Assembly: GCF_014190775.1 (NCBI RefSeq)
Contig: NZ_JACHVP010000001.1
Location: forward strand, 496,001 to 560,000
Length of the DNA stretch: 64,000 nt
Direction: 5' to 3'
Source of the DNA: Leifsonia aquatica
GTDB lineage: Bacteria > Actinomycetota > Actinomycetes > Actinomycetales > Microbacteriaceae
The notes beneath the pieces are model-generated. The model saw only the letters and a list, made by a program, of their open reading frames with translations. It made no database searches and was not told where the DNA came from. Positions within the stretch are counted from its first letter, which is position 1, and every line of letters begins with the position of its first letter. Both the position numbers and the translations under genes were made by a program. Shown here in pieces: positions 26,534 through 35,378 of the stretch.

Positions 26534-27544
26534 TCAGGCGGCCGGCGCGCTCTCCCGCGTCACCAGGCGGTGGTCGACCAGCACGTGCCTGCCCATCGAA
26601 CCCAGCCCGTCGATCCGCTCCACCAGCATCGCGATGGCCTGCGTCGCGAGCGCCGTGAGGTCGGGCGCGACCGTCGTGATGCTGGGGAAGGTGACCGCCG
26701 TCATCAGCGTGTTGTCCCATCCCGTGATCGCGACGTCCTCGGGCACGCGCAGCCCGCGCTCCTGCAATGCACGCAGCGCGCCGATGGCGGCGAGGTCGTC
26801 GCGGCACATGATCGCGTCGATCCGCAGGCCGGCATCCAGAGCAGCACCGATCGCGGCGGCGCCATCCACGGGCGAGATGGCGTTGCTCGGGATGAGGAGG
26901 TCGGGGTCGGGGGTGATGCCCGCGTCCTCCAGAGCGGACTGGTACCCCGCGATGCGCAGCTCCGACGTGCGCGACAGCCGCTCCGGCTCGTGGCCGGCGA
27001 AGGCGATGCGGCGGCGGCCGAGGCTCAGGAGGTGCGCCGTCGCCTCGCGGGCGGCGGCGATGTTGTCGATCATCACGCGGTCGATGCTCAGCGGTGCCGC
27101 GCCCTCGCCGAGGATGACCATCGGGAGGGAGCTCCTGGTCTGGGCGAGCTCGGCCGAGCTCATCACGCTCGGCTGGAAGATCATGCCGTCGACCATCCCG
27201 GCCTCGATGCCGGAGACGGCGGCCCGCTCGCCCTCGAGCGTCGCGTCGGTCTGCTCCAGCAGCACACGGTAGCCCTGCTCCTCGGCCACGTCGGAGACCC
27301 GGCGGGCCAGCTCGGCGAAGTAGGGGAGCGTCACGTCGGCGAACGCCAGCGCGAGCAGTCCGGTGCGTCCGGTGGCGAGCCGGCGCCCCAGGAGGTTGGG
27401 CCGGTAGCCGAGCTCGTCGATGGCCTTCTGGACGCGCTCGCGCATCCGGTCGCTGACGTGCGGATACTCGTGGACGACGTTCGAGACGGTCTTCATCGAC
27501 ACCCCCGCGAGCTCCGCGACGTCCTGCAAGCGCACACCCGCCAC
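26534..27544 (-). CDS. LacI-family transcription repressor of the sugar locus
   Basis: 336 residues from a GTG (27544) with AGGAG 6 bases upstream; longer in-frame extensions look non-coding. N-terminal LacI helix-turn-helix (LQDVAELAGVSMKTVSNVVHEYP) with the hinge helix NLLGRRLATGRTG. The periplasmic-binding-protein-like domain carries the sugar-pocket pattern (FADVTLPYFAELARR, QPSV, ITGWDNT). It lies between the GH2 gene and the divergent ABC importer, and AGCGCT-centred operators sit before both, so it most likely represses both units until an oligosaccharide inducer binds. Confidence 0.92.
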   Translation of the reverse strand: MAGVRLQDVAELAGVSMKTVSNVVHEYPHVSDRMRERVQKAIDELGYRPNLLGRRLATGRTGLLALAFADVTLPYFAELARRVSDVAEEQGYRVLLEQTDATLEGERAAVSGIEAGMVDGMIFQPSVMSSAELAQTRSSLPMVILGEGAAPLSIDRVMIDNIAAAREATAHLLSLGRRRIAFAGHEPERLSRTSELRIAGYQSALEDAGITPDPDLLIPSNAISPVDGAAAIGAALDAGLRIDAIMCRDDLAAIGALRALQERGLRVPEDVAITGWDNTLMTAVTFPSITTVAPDLTALATQAIAMLVERIDGLGSMGRHVLVDHRLVTRESAPAA

Positions 27545-27615
27545 TGCGACTCCTCTCGTCGGGGAAACTCTACTGCGCGTTCCGGTGGGCACGATCGCCG
27601 AACACCCGCAATCGC

Positions 27616-27644
27616 TTGACAGCAAATTTCTAGCGCTGTAAATT
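27616..27644 (+). promoter_or_regulatory. Promoter with overlapping LacI operator for the sugar ABC operon
   Basis: TTGACA (27616-27621), a 17-bp spacer and TAAATT (27639-27644). The near-perfect palindrome at 27625-27644 (AATTT-CT-AGCGCT-GT-AAATT) fills the spacer and covers the -10, so a bound LacI protein would block polymerase directly. The same site faces lacI and may give autoregulation. Confidence 0.75.
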
Positions 27645-27702
27645 CAAGACGAACGCGGCCTCGTCCGCGCCTCGCGCCTGTCACTCAAGGGAGAGAAATC
27701 AC

Positions 27703-29013
27703 ATGAAGAAGCGATCTGCAGCGCGGATCCTGGCCGCCGCCGTGGTCATGGGCGTCGGTCTCGCACTCACCGCCTGCGGCAGCTCCGGCGGATCGAGCGG
27801 AGAGGTGGCGTCCGGCGACTACTCCGGGCCCAAGGTCACGGTCACCTTCTGGAACGGCTGGACCGGCGGCGCGGCCCCGGTGCTCGTCCCCAAGCTCGTC
27901 GACAAGTTCAACTCCGAGCACAAGAACATCGTCGTCAAGGACGTCCCGATGGAGTGGGCGGATCTGGCGAAGAAGATGCCGCTCGCCGTCAAGGCCGGCA
28001 AGGGACCGGACGTCGCCGTCGCGCACGGTGACGACATCGCCACCTACGCCGCCCAGGGGCTGCTCCTCAAGAGCGACTCCATCGTCAAGTCGCTCGGCTA
28101 CAGCGCCTCCGACTTCCCGGAGGGCCTGATGAAGGCGGGCGAGTACAAGGGCGCCCAGTACGGTATCCCGTGGAGCGTCACCCCGCTCGGTCTCTACGTC
28201 AACAAGGACGTGCTGAGCCAGGCGGGCATCGACCCGACGACCATCCCCGCCGACAAGGCCTCGTACATGGATGCGCTGGCCAAGCTCAAGACCGCGGGCA
28301 TCCAGGGCGAGTGGGTCGACGGCTACGTCTTCACCGGCACGTTCGAGTTCGAGTCGCTGCTCTGGCAGTTCGGCGGCGACCTCTTCAACGACGACGTCAC
28401 GAAGGCCACCTTCAACTCCGACGCCGGCGTGCAGGCGCTCACCCACATGGTCGACCTGATCAAGGAGGGCTACAGCCCGGCCAACGTCGCGCAGGACGGC
28501 AACATCAACGCCCTGATCGCGGGCAAGACCGCGTTCAACTGGAACGGCGTCTGGCAGACCACGAACACCGCGTTCGACAAGCTCGCCTGGACCGCGGTCG
28601 CGGTGCCCCAGATCGGCACCGAGAAGGCCGTGTGGTCCTCGTCGACGCACTGGATGTTCATGAACAACAAGGGCCAGGACAAGAACAAGACCGCCGCCGC
28701 CGCGACGTTCGTCAAGTGGATGAACGACAACTCGGCCAGCTGGCCCGACACCGGTGAGCTGCCCGCGAGCAACACGGTCCGCAACGACCCGGCTCTGGTG
28801 CAGAAGTACCCGAACCTGAAGCCGTTCCTCGACGAGCTCCCGTACGCGCACTACGAGACCTCGGCCCCCGGCATCACCAGCGTCACCGCGACCGTCACCA
28901 CGGCCGTCAACGAGGCCGTCACGGGCAAGAAGTCGCCCAAGCAGGCCCTCGACGACGCCGTCGAGAAGGCCAACACGCTGCTGAAGCAGAACCAGCAGAC
29001 CTATGGCGAATGA
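27703..29013 (+). CDS. Sugar ABC transporter substrate-binding lipoprotein (SBP family 1)
   Basis: 436 residues. Signal peptide with lipobox (ALTAC, Cys25) and a Gly/Ser linker, then the MalE-like fold: VTFWNGWTGG at the first strand, GKGPDVAVAHGDDI, the AQYGIPWSVTPLGLYVNKDVL segment and AGKTAFNWNGVW. It binds an oligosaccharide outside the cell. ATG with GGGAGAG upstream. First gene of a four-gene operon (SBP, two permeases, GH43) controlled by the LacI operator in front of it. The substrate is probably a plant-wall oligosaccharide, as the locus also has GH2 and GH43 enzymes. No ATPase is encoded, so it must share an MsmK-type ATPase from elsewhere. Confidence 0.92.
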   Translation: MKKRSAARILAAAVVMGVGLALTACGSSGGSSGEVASGDYSGPKVTVTFWNGWTGGAAPVLVPKLVDKFNSEHKNIVVKDVPMEWADLAKKMPLAVKAGKGPDVAVAHGDDIATYAAQGLLLKSDSIVKSLGYSASDFPEGLMKAGEYKGAQYGIPWSVTPLGLYVNKDVLSQAGIDPTTIPADKASYMDALAKLKTAGIQGEWVDGYVFTGTFEFESLLWQFGGDLFNDDVTKATFNSDAGVQALTHMVDLIKEGYSPANVAQDGNINALIAGKTAFNWNGVWQTTNTAFDKLAWTAVAVPQIGTEKAVWSSSTHWMFMNNKGQDKNKTAAAATFVKWMNDNSASWPDTGELPASNTVRNDPALVQKYPNLKPFLDELPYAHYETSAPGITSVTATVTTAVNEAVTGKKSPKQALDDAVEKANTLLKQNQQTYGE

Positions 29014-29980
29014 GCTCGTTGTAGAGGCGGCATCCCGGCCCCGCGCCGGGGTGCCGCCTCGGCGCGCCCGGCGCAGCACCCTCGCTGCGCCGCGCCGGAC
29101 GAAGACGGCCTACCTGTTCCTGGCGCCGTTCCTCGTCCTGTTCCTGGTCTTCGTCGCCGGTCCGGCCGTCTTCGGCCTCTGGATCAGCCTCACGAACTGG
29201 AGCCCGTTCCGCGACACGCAGCAATTCATCGGGCTCAAGAACTACATCGACCTCTTCACCCCCGATTCGGCGACCTCCGGAGACTTCTGGCAGTCCATGG
29301 GCGCCACCGGGATCTTCACGGTCGCCAGCGTCCCGTTCCTCCTGGTCATCCCGCTGCTGATCGCGCAGCTGCTCAACCGCAAGATCCGCGGCGGCACCGT
29401 GTTCCGTGCCGTGTTCTTCGCGCCCTACGTGCTCGGCGTCGCCGTCATCGGCGTGATCTGGAAGTACCTGCTCGACACCCAGTCGGGCATCGTCAACCAC
29501 GTGCTCGGGATGCTGGGCCTGCCGTCCGACATCCCGTGGACCGTCAACGTGCCCTGGGTGTGGGTCTCGCTGGTCGGTGTCACCGTCTGGTGGACGCTCG
29601 GCTTCAACACCGTCATCATCCTGGCCGGGCTGAAGGGCATCAACGCCGACCTGTACGAGGCGGCCGCGCTCGACGGCGCCGGCCCGTTCCGCACGTTCTT
29701 CAGCGTCACCCTGCCGGGACTGCGCCAGGTGATGACCTTCGTCGTCACGGTGACCATCCTCGCGTCGGCCAACATGTTCGGGCAGTCGTACATCCTCACC
29801 AAGGGCGGCCCGGGCAACCAGACCCGCACCGCGATCATGTACATCTCCGATCAGGGCCTGTCGCAGAACAACATGGCCGCGGCGTCCGCCATGAGCTACG
29901 TGCTGTTCGTGTTCCTCGCGATCATCAGCGTCATCAACTTCCGCCTGCAGCGGGAGCGCACGGAAAGGGCACCGCGTTGA
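29003..29980 (+). CDS. Sugar ABC transporter permease, MalF/UgpA type
   Basis: 325 residues with a basic N-terminal tail, then six hydrophobic helices beginning TAYLFLAPFLVLFLVFVAG. The coupling EAA loop is near DLYEAAALDGAGPFRTFF, and the GGPGNQT segment is typical of MalF-type permeases. It overlaps the SBP gene by 11 bp and the next permease by 4 bp (TTGA), so the set is translationally coupled. Confidence 0.92.
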   Translation: MANELVVEAASRPRAGVPPRRARRSTLAAPRRTKTAYLFLAPFLVLFLVFVAGPAVFGLWISLTNWSPFRDTQQFIGLKNYIDLFTPDSATSGDFWQSMGATGIFTVASVPFLLVIPLLIAQLLNRKIRGGTVFRAVFFAPYVLGVAVIGVIWKYLLDTQSGIVNHVLGMLGLPSDIPWTVNVPWVWVSLVGVTVWWTLGFNTVIILAGLKGINADLYEAAALDGAGPFRTFFSVTLPGLRQVMTFVVTVTILASANMFGQSYILTKGGPGNQTRTAIMYISDQGLSQNNMAAASAMSYVLFVFLAIISVINFRLQRERTERAPR

Positions 29981-30879
29981 CGTCCCTCACCTCCCAGAAG
30001 CCTGTCGCCGGCGACGAGGAGGCTCCGCGCACGCGGCCTTCCCGGCGGCGGTCTCCCCGCCGGACCGCCGGCCGGGTCGTCCTGTACGTCGTGCTGGCCT
30101 TGGTCACCCTCCTCATCGTGCTCCCGCTCGTGTGGATCGTGCTCACGTCGTTCAAGACCGACAGCGACGCCATCCGCAACCCGTTCTCCGCCTTCCCCGC
30201 ACCGTGGTCGATGGATGCGTACATCACGCTGGCCAGCGGGCAGCAGCCGATCTTCCGCTGGTTCCTCAACAGCCTGCTCGCGGCGACGCTGCAGACGGCC
30301 ATCATCCTGGTGACCGCCTCCGCCGCCGCGTACGCGCTCGCCCGCCTGGAGTTCTGGGGCAAGAAGATCGTGTTCGGCGCGATCATCGCGACCCTGCTCG
30401 TCCCGCCGGTCATCTTCCTCATCCCGAACTACCTGATCGTGCAGAACCTCGGCTGGCTCGACACCATCTGGGCCATCTCGATCCCGGGGGCGGCGAGCGC
30501 GTTCGGCGTGTTCTTCCTGCGGCAGTTCTTCATCGGGCTGCCGGTGGAGATCGAGGAGGCGGCGCGCATCGACGGCGCCGGCGACATCCGGATCTTCCTG
30601 CAGATCGTGATCCCGCTGGCGCGGCCGGCGCTGGCGACCCTCGCCGTGCTGAGCTTCCTCGCCAACTGGAACGACTTCCTCTGGCCGGTGTACGTGCTCC
30701 TCAGCCCGGAGAACCTGACGCTGCAGCCTGGTCTCGCCCAGCTCCAGGGCGCGTACTCGACGCACTTCGCGATCGTGATGGCGGGCGCGGTGATCGCCTC
30801 CATCCCCGTGCTGATCCTGTTCTCGATCGCGCAGCGCCACATCGTGGACAGCGTCGCGAGCTCGGGAGTGAAGGGGTGA
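29977..30879 (+). CDS. Sugar ABC transporter permease, MalG/UgpE type
   Basis: 300 residues from a TTG overlapping the previous stop by 4 bp and preceded by GGAAAGG; TTG is the only start that fits the spacing. Hydrophobic helices start at VVLYVVLALVTLLIVLPLVW. Other MalG features: TSFKTDSDA after helix 1, AYALARLEFWGKK, the EAA loop EIEEAARIDGAGDIRIF, and the usual ending VDSVASSGVKG. It pairs with the MalF-type permease and precedes the GH43 gene. Confidence 0.9.
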   Translation: MTSLTSQKPVAGDEEAPRTRPSRRRSPRRTAGRVVLYVVLALVTLLIVLPLVWIVLTSFKTDSDAIRNPFSAFPAPWSMDAYITLASGQQPIFRWFLNSLLAATLQTAIILVTASAAAYALARLEFWGKKIVFGAIIATLLVPPVIFLIPNYLIVQNLGWLDTIWAISIPGAASAFGVFFLRQFFIGLPVEIEEAARIDGAGDIRIFLQIVIPLARPALATLAVLSFLANWNDFLWPVYVLLSPENLTLQPGLAQLQGAYSTHFAIVMAGAVIASIPVLILFSIAQRHIVDSVASSGVKG

Positions 30880-31871
30880 GGTCGGCCGCGGCCGTGGCCG
30901 CGCGTGTCGCGGGAGCGCTGGTGGCTGCCGGTGTCGCTCTCGCGGCGCTGAGCGGCTGCTCGGGAGGTGCGCAAGCCCCGACCGCGTCGGCCACTGCCAC
31001 GGAGGCGGCTCCGGGGTTCGCGATCGATCAGGACTTCGCCGACCCGGACGTGCTCGTCCACGACGGGACGGCGTATGCGTTCGCGACCAACACGCCCGGC
31101 TTCCTGGTTCGCTCGGCGACGTCCACGAACATGCGCGACTGGACCGTCTCGGAGTCGGACGCGCTCGAGGCGCTGCCGGCCTGGGCGCAGCCCGGCCGCA
31201 CCTGGGCGCCCGAAGTCGCCGAGGTCTCGCCCGGAGCGTTCGTGCTGTACCTGACGGCTCAGGACGCCGCGTCCGGCCGGCAGTGCATCGGCACGGCCAC
31301 GTCGAGTTCGCCGGGCGGCCCGTTCACCCCGGCCTCCGCCACTGCCCTCGTCTGCCCGGTCGAGGCGGGAGGAGCCATCGACGCCGCGACGTTCCGCGAC
31401 GACGACGGCAGCCTCCACCTGCTCTGGAAGACCGACGGCAACTGCTGCGATCTCGACACCTGGATCGAGACCGCCCCGCTCTCCGCCGACGGACTCAGCC
31501 TGACGGGACCGCCGGTGAAGCTCCTGAAGCAGGACCGCACGTGGGAGGGCGCGCTCGTCGAGGCGCCCGACCTGGTGAAGCGCGACGGCGTGTACGTGCT
31601 GTTCTTCTCCGCCAACGACTACGGCGGCGACGACTACGCGATCGGCACGGCGACGGGGTCGTCACTGACGGCGCCGTTCACCTCGCAGGAGAAGCCGTTC
31701 CTCACCTCCGCGTCGAAGCAAGGGACCTTCCACGGGCCGGGCGGCCAGAACGTGGTCACGTTCGACGGGCGCGACTACCTCGTCTTCCACACCTGGGACG
31801 ACGCGTACGCCTACCGCGGCATGCTGGTGCGCCCGCTGACTTGGGACGGCGCGACCCCCGTCCTCGGCTGA
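30876..31871 (+). CDS. Lipoprotein glycoside hydrolase family 43 (arabinosidase/xylosidase type)
   Basis: 331 residues from a GTG overlapping the permease stop by 4 bp (GTGA). A signal peptide with lipobox LSGC (Cys28) places the enzyme on the outer membrane face. Five-bladed propeller signatures of GH43: base Asp56 (FADPDVLVHDG), the middle Asp169 (GAIDAATF) and acid Glu229 (LVEAPDLVKRDG). It would trim arabinose- or xylose-containing chains outside the cell for the importer encoded upstream, with the cytoplasmic GH2 enzyme finishing the job. Exact linkage cannot be told from sequence. A 19-bp inverted repeat follows the stop. Confidence 0.88.
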   Translation: MRSAAAVAARVAGALVAAGVALAALSGCSGGAQAPTASATATEAAPGFAIDQDFADPDVLVHDGTAYAFATNTPGFLVRSATSTNMRDWTVSESDALEALPAWAQPGRTWAPEVAEVSPGAFVLYLTAQDAASGRQCIGTATSSSPGGPFTPASATALVCPVEAGGAIDAATFRDDDGSLHLLWKTDGNCCDLDTWIETAPLSADGLSLTGPPVKLLKQDRTWEGALVEAPDLVKRDGVYVLFFSANDYGGDDYAIGTATGSSLTAPFTSQEKPFLTSASKQGTFHGPGGQNVVTFDGRDYLVFHTWDDAYAYRGMLVRPLTWDGATPVLG

Positions 31872-31880
31872 CCTCTCGCG

Positions 31881-31937
31881 ACATTCGGCACGAATGTCGT
31901 GAATAGCGCGGCCATTCGCGACATTCGTGCCGAATGT
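31881..31937. terminator. 19-bp inverted repeat, copy 2 of the dispersed hairpin
   Basis: Arms ACATTCGGCACGAATGTCG (31881-31899) and exact inverse complement (31919-31937) around a 19-base loop, between convergent GH43 and alpha/beta-hydrolase genes. Its arms share ACATTCGGCACGAAT with copy 1 at 24561-24619. Confidence 0.75.
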
Positions 31938-31947
31938 GCGGGGCGGC

Positions 31948-32703
31948 TCAGGCGAGGAACGTCAGGGCGGCCTCGCGGAACGTGGGGGAGTGGAGGGCGC
32001 CGAGGTGGTCGCCCGGCACGCGGACGAGGCGCGCGTCCGGGACGACCGCGGTGAGCCCCTCCAGGCCCTGCGTCATGGGGTCGTCGGCGCCGGCGACGAG
32101 CAGAGTCGGTACGTCCGGGCAGGAGGCTGCGGGATCCTCCGGTGAGAACGGCTCCGACCCGAGGCCGGCCATCAGGGCGAGCAGCGAATCCGTGTCGCGG
32201 CTCGTGCCCGACACCATGCCGGCCATCATCCCGACGAAGGGATCCGCCGGCGGTTCGCCGTCGACGGCGCGCGCGATCGCGACGATGTCGACCCCGGCGA
32301 ACGGTTCGAACGGGCTGAGCCCGCCGAGCACGAGCCGTCGCACGCGTCCGGTCGCCGCGGGGAGCTCCCACGCGAGGCGGGCACCGAGCGAATAGCCGAT
32401 CACGTCGACTCGCTCGGCGTCGATCGACCGGACGACGTCCGCGAGGGCCGCCACGACGGCGCTCGTCGTTCCCGCGTCGGCGCCCGGAACCGCGGGGGAG
32501 CCGCCGTGCCCCGGGAGGTCGACCAGGTACGCCTCGCGCCCGGCGGCGGCCAGCGCGTCGGCCCAGTCGCCGAAGTCCTCGGCGGAGGAGGAGGCGAAGC
32601 CGTGCATGAGCAGCACCGGAGGCAGAGCGGTCGCCGAGGCGGACCCGGTCGGGGCGGCCAGGCGGCGGACCGCGAGCGGGGACAGGGGCGTGGGAGCGGG
32701 CAT
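31948..32703 (-). CDS. Alpha/beta-hydrolase
   Basis: 251 residues. Alpha/beta-hydrolase fold: oxyanion HGF (LLMHGFASSS), VDLPGHGGS, nucleophile Ser105 in GYSLGAR, catalytic Asp in VAGADDPM and His near the C-terminus (PGDHLGALHSP). The family spans lactonases, C-C bond hydrolases and esterases, and none can be chosen from sequence. It is divergent from the methyltransferase-like gene across a region with an AT-rich palindrome similar to the TetR-type motif, so it likely belongs to the same regulon as the esterase and dehydrogenase genes. Confidence 0.88.
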   Translation of the reverse strand: MPAPTPLSPLAVRRLAAPTGSASATALPPVLLMHGFASSSAEDFGDWADALAAAGREAYLVDLPGHGGSPAVPGADAGTTSAVVAALADVVRSIDAERVDVIGYSLGARLAWELPAATGRVRRLVLGGLSPFEPFAGVDIVAIARAVDGEPPADPFVGMMAGMVSGTSRDTDSLLALMAGLGSEPFSPEDPAASCPDVPTLLVAGADDPMTQGLEGLTAVVPDARLVRVPGDHLGALHSPTFREAALTFLA

Positions 32704-32727
32704 CGTCGACCTCCGGGTGAATTGTTT

Positions 32728-32745
32728 TTCTATGATAGTAGAAAA
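32728..32745. promoter_or_regulatory. TetR-type motif (site D), divergent hydrolase / methyltransferase promoters
   Basis: TTCTATGATAGTAGAAAA lies inside a longer dyad, TTTTCTA-6 nt-TAGAAAA (32726-32745), the most symmetrical of the five related sites. It occupies the AT-rich centre of the divergent region, where TATGAT could act as a -10. Compared with sites A and B it keeps TTCTA and GT-GA at the same spacing. Confidence 0.45.
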
Positions 32746-32815
32746 TAAACGTCTCCATCGGTAGAGTCATCCCGATCCCGTCGGACTCCACCGTCCGCCA
32801 CCTGACAGAAAGAGC

Positions 32816-33811
32816 GTGAACGTGACAACGACCCGTCCAGTGACGCCCGAGGCCATCGTCGATATCGCGATCGGCTTCATGGGCGCGAAGCAGCTCTTCG
32901 CCGCCAGCCGCGTCGGCCTGTTCGCCGCCCTCTCCGACGGCCCGCTCGATGCCGACGCCCTCGCCGCCGCCACCGGAGTGCCGCCTCGTCAGGCGCGCGT
33001 CCTCGCCGACAGCATGGCCGCTCAGGGCCTCCTCACCCGCACCGACGGCCGGTACGACCTCGAGCCCGACGCCCGCGCCTTCCTGACGGGGGAGGACGCC
33101 GAGCTCGACCTCGCCCCCTTCCTCGCCTTCCTCGGCACGACGAGCTACACGCAGTGGCTGGGCTACGATTCCACCGTCGACACCGACGCCCCGGGCGTGC
33201 TGGAGCTGGACGAGGCGGGCTGGGGGGACTTCCTCGCCGGCGTCATGCGCTACAACGAGCTGCACGCCGCGATGCTCGGCGACGCCTTCGACTTCAGCCC
33301 GTACCGCTCGGCACTCGACCTCGGCGGTCTCAGCCCCGCCTTCGCGGTGGAGGGGCTGAAGGCGAACCCCGAGCTGCAGGTCCGCTTCGTCTTCGACCCG
33401 GCCTCCGTCGACTCGGTCCGGGAGGCCGTCGAGGCGGCCGGCTACGGCGACCGCACCACGGTCGAGGGCGCCGACACCGCGACCGCGCAGCCCGGCGGGG
33501 AGCACGATCTCGTGCTCGTCAACCACGTCATCCACCGCTTCGACGACGCCCAGAACCGGGCGATCTTCGCGAACGCCCGCGCGGCCGCGGCGGACGGCGC
33601 GACGCTCGTCGTGCTCGACTTCTTCCTGGACGACGACCCGCAGCAACGCAAGATCGACGCGCTGCACGCGGGGGAGTACTACAACATCGACGGCACGGTC
33701 GTGTACCCGGAGGCGACCGTGCGCGACTGGCTGGAGGCGGCCGGCTGGCGCGCCGAGCGGACGGTCGCCCTGCCGGGCAGCCCGCGGATCCTCCTCGCGA
33801 CCGCCGTCTGA
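32816..33811 (+). CDS. O-methyltransferase-like protein with winged-helix dimerisation domain
   Basis: 331 residues from a GTG preceded by AGAAAGAG. Residues about 10-95 form a winged-helix dimerisation domain (GLFAALSDGPLDADALAAATGVPPRQARVLADSM). The C-terminal part follows the Rossmann methyltransferase pattern of hydroxyneurosporene/plant-type O-methyltransferases, with NHVIHRFDD at the place of the catalytic HxxHDW region. The SAM loop is weak: LDLGGLSPAF instead of DxGGGxG. It may therefore bind SAM poorly or use another ligand. ATG of the metallo-beta-lactamase gene follows 19 bp later, so the two form an operon. Confidence 0.82.
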   Translation: MNVTTTRPVTPEAIVDIAIGFMGAKQLFAASRVGLFAALSDGPLDADALAAATGVPPRQARVLADSMAAQGLLTRTDGRYDLEPDARAFLTGEDAELDLAPFLAFLGTTSYTQWLGYDSTVDTDAPGVLELDEAGWGDFLAGVMRYNELHAAMLGDAFDFSPYRSALDLGGLSPAFAVEGLKANPELQVRFVFDPASVDSVREAVEAAGYGDRTTVEGADTATAQPGGEHDLVLVNHVIHRFDDAQNRAIFANARAAAADGATLVVLDFFLDDDPQQRKIDALHAGEYYNIDGTVVYPEATVRDWLEAAGWRAERTVALPGSPRILLATAV

Positions 33812-33830
33812 GCTCGGCTAGCGTGAGGGC

Positions 33831-34766
33831 ATGGCCGCCCTCGAGAGCATCCGACCCGATTTGCACATGGTGCGCATCCCGATGCCCGGCGGCGGCCTGC
33901 CCTTCTCGCTCTGCTATCTGCTGCAGGATGCGGCCGGTGGCGTCCACCTGATCGACCCGGGTTCTCCCGGGCCGGACGCCGTGGCCGTTATCGATGATGC
34001 GCTCCGCGGCGTCGGCCGGCGGCTCGACGACGTCGCGTCGATCCTGATCACGCACCTCCACTCCGACCATGCCGGTGCGGCGGCGGCGGTCCGGGAGGCG
34101 ACGGGCGCGCGGGTGCTGATGCACGAGCGGGAGCGGGGTGCACTCGCCGGGGCGGCGACCTCCGGTGGGCCGGATGCCGAGACCCTCGACGCCTGGGGCG
34201 TCCCCGGCGATCGCAGGCCCGAGCTGCTCGCCCAGCCCGCCCTCCCGATCGCCGGCGTCGCCGCGCCGGACGCGGTGCTGGCGGACGGCGAGCTCCTCGA
34301 CATCCCGGGCCGCCGCATCCGCGCGCTCTGGACTCCCGGGCACACCAGCGGCCACCTCTCCTTCGACGACGAGGACCACGGCCTCCTCTTCACGGGTGAC
34401 CACGTGCTCCCCACGGTGAACCCGGGACTCGGCCTGGGCGGCCCGGCCGACGACCCGATCGGCGACTACCTGCGCTCGCTGCGCCGCGTCGCCGACCTCG
34501 ACCGCCTGGCCCTGCCCGGCCACGAGGACCCGTTCCCGAACCTCCACGACCGCTGCGCCGCGCTCGCCGAGCACCATCTGCGCCGGGCGCGGGAGGTCCG
34601 GGATGCCCTCCGCGCGCATCCGCAGGCGACGATCTGGGAGCTCGCGCGGGGCATGACGTGGACGGGCGGATGGTCCGCCCTCGCCGGGTTCACGCTCGCG
34701 TCAGCCCTCGCGCAGACCGCGATGCACCGCGCCTTCGTGCGGTCGGGTGCGCCTATCGCGTGGTGA
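33831..34766 (+). CDS. Metallo-beta-lactamase-fold hydrolase
   Basis: 311 residues. Binuclear metal motif THLHSDHAG (His75, His77, Asp79, His80), further ligands in TPGHTSGH and the FTGDHV aspartate, and a late His in LPGHEDP. A helical C-terminal region (about 235-300) resembles the LACTB2/glyoxalase-like group. It hydrolyses a thioester, lactone or phosphodiester; which one is unknown. It lies directly downstream of the methyltransferase-like gene, and its last 14 bp overlap the convergent tetR gene. Confidence 0.88.
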   Translation: MAALESIRPDLHMVRIPMPGGGLPFSLCYLLQDAAGGVHLIDPGSPGPDAVAVIDDALRGVGRRLDDVASILITHLHSDHAGAAAAVREATGARVLMHERERGALAGAATSGGPDAETLDAWGVPGDRRPELLAQPALPIAGVAAPDAVLADGELLDIPGRRIRALWTPGHTSGHLSFDDEDHGLLFTGDHVLPTVNPGLGLGGPADDPIGDYLRSLRRVADLDRLALPGHEDPFPNLHDRCAALAEHHLRRAREVRDALRAHPQATIWELARGMTWTGGWSALAGFTLASALAQTAMHRAFVRSGAPIAW

Positions 34767-35346
34767 GGCGCTGGAAGAACGCCTCGATCTGCGCCTCCAG
34801 CAGGGCCGGCGTCGACAGGTCGGGGGCGATCAGGCTCATGATGTTCGCGCCCGCGTTGATGAGCACGATCTCGTCGACCAGCTGCTCGTCCGGCGTCGCG
34901 GTCACGATGTCGCCGTCCGCTCGGCCCTGGGCGATGTAGGAGGCCAGACCCGCGCGCCACGAGACGAGGTGATCCCGGTACGCCTGGTGCAGCTCCTCGT
35001 TCGAGAGCGCGCGCTCCCAGAAGCTGAGGAGCACGCGGCCGGCGGTGATGGCCTCCGGAGTCGTCGGGGCGGAGGCCTCGACGATCGCGCGCAGCGCCTC
35101 GAGGCCGGTCTTGTCGCCGACCGCCTGCTCCACGCCGCCGCTCATCATGCCGAGGGCGCGCTCGTACGTGCCCTGGATGATCTCGTCCTTGCCGGGGAAG
35201 TAGTGCTTCAGCGCGCCGTTGGCGAAGCCCGCCTCGCTGGCGATCTCGCGCATCGTCGCCGCCTCCAGGCCGCCCTTGACGATCAGCCCCCAGGTCACGT
35301 CGATGATGTCGGAGCGTCGCTGATCGTGGTCGATCACCTTGGGCAT
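34753..35346 (-). CDS. TetR-family regulator, candidate master of a dispersed regulon
   Basis: 197 residues from the ATG at 35346, 4-5 bases after GGAGG; an upstream in-frame ATG at 35388 is less likely because it would cover the promoter site. N-terminal TetR helix-turn-helix: RRSDIIDVTWGLIVKGGLEAATMREIASEAGFANGALKHYFPGK in outline, then an all-helical ligand domain. An 18-bp motif 33 bp upstream of the start also occurs before the peptide transporter and the dehydrogenase operon, which suggests autoregulation and wider control. The effector is unknown. Confidence 0.88.
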   Translation of the reverse strand: MPKVIDHDQRRSDIIDVTWGLIVKGGLEAATMREIASEAGFANGALKHYFPGKDEIIQGTYERALGMMSGGVEQAVGDKTGLEALRAIVEASAPTTPEAITAGRVLLSFWERALSNEELHQAYRDHLVSWRAGLASYIAQGRADGDIVTATPDEQLVDEIVLINAGANIMSLIAPDLSTPALLEAQIEAFFQRLTTR

Positions 35347-35378
35347 GGTCCTCCACTCGTGGGACGGCACGTCGTTGT

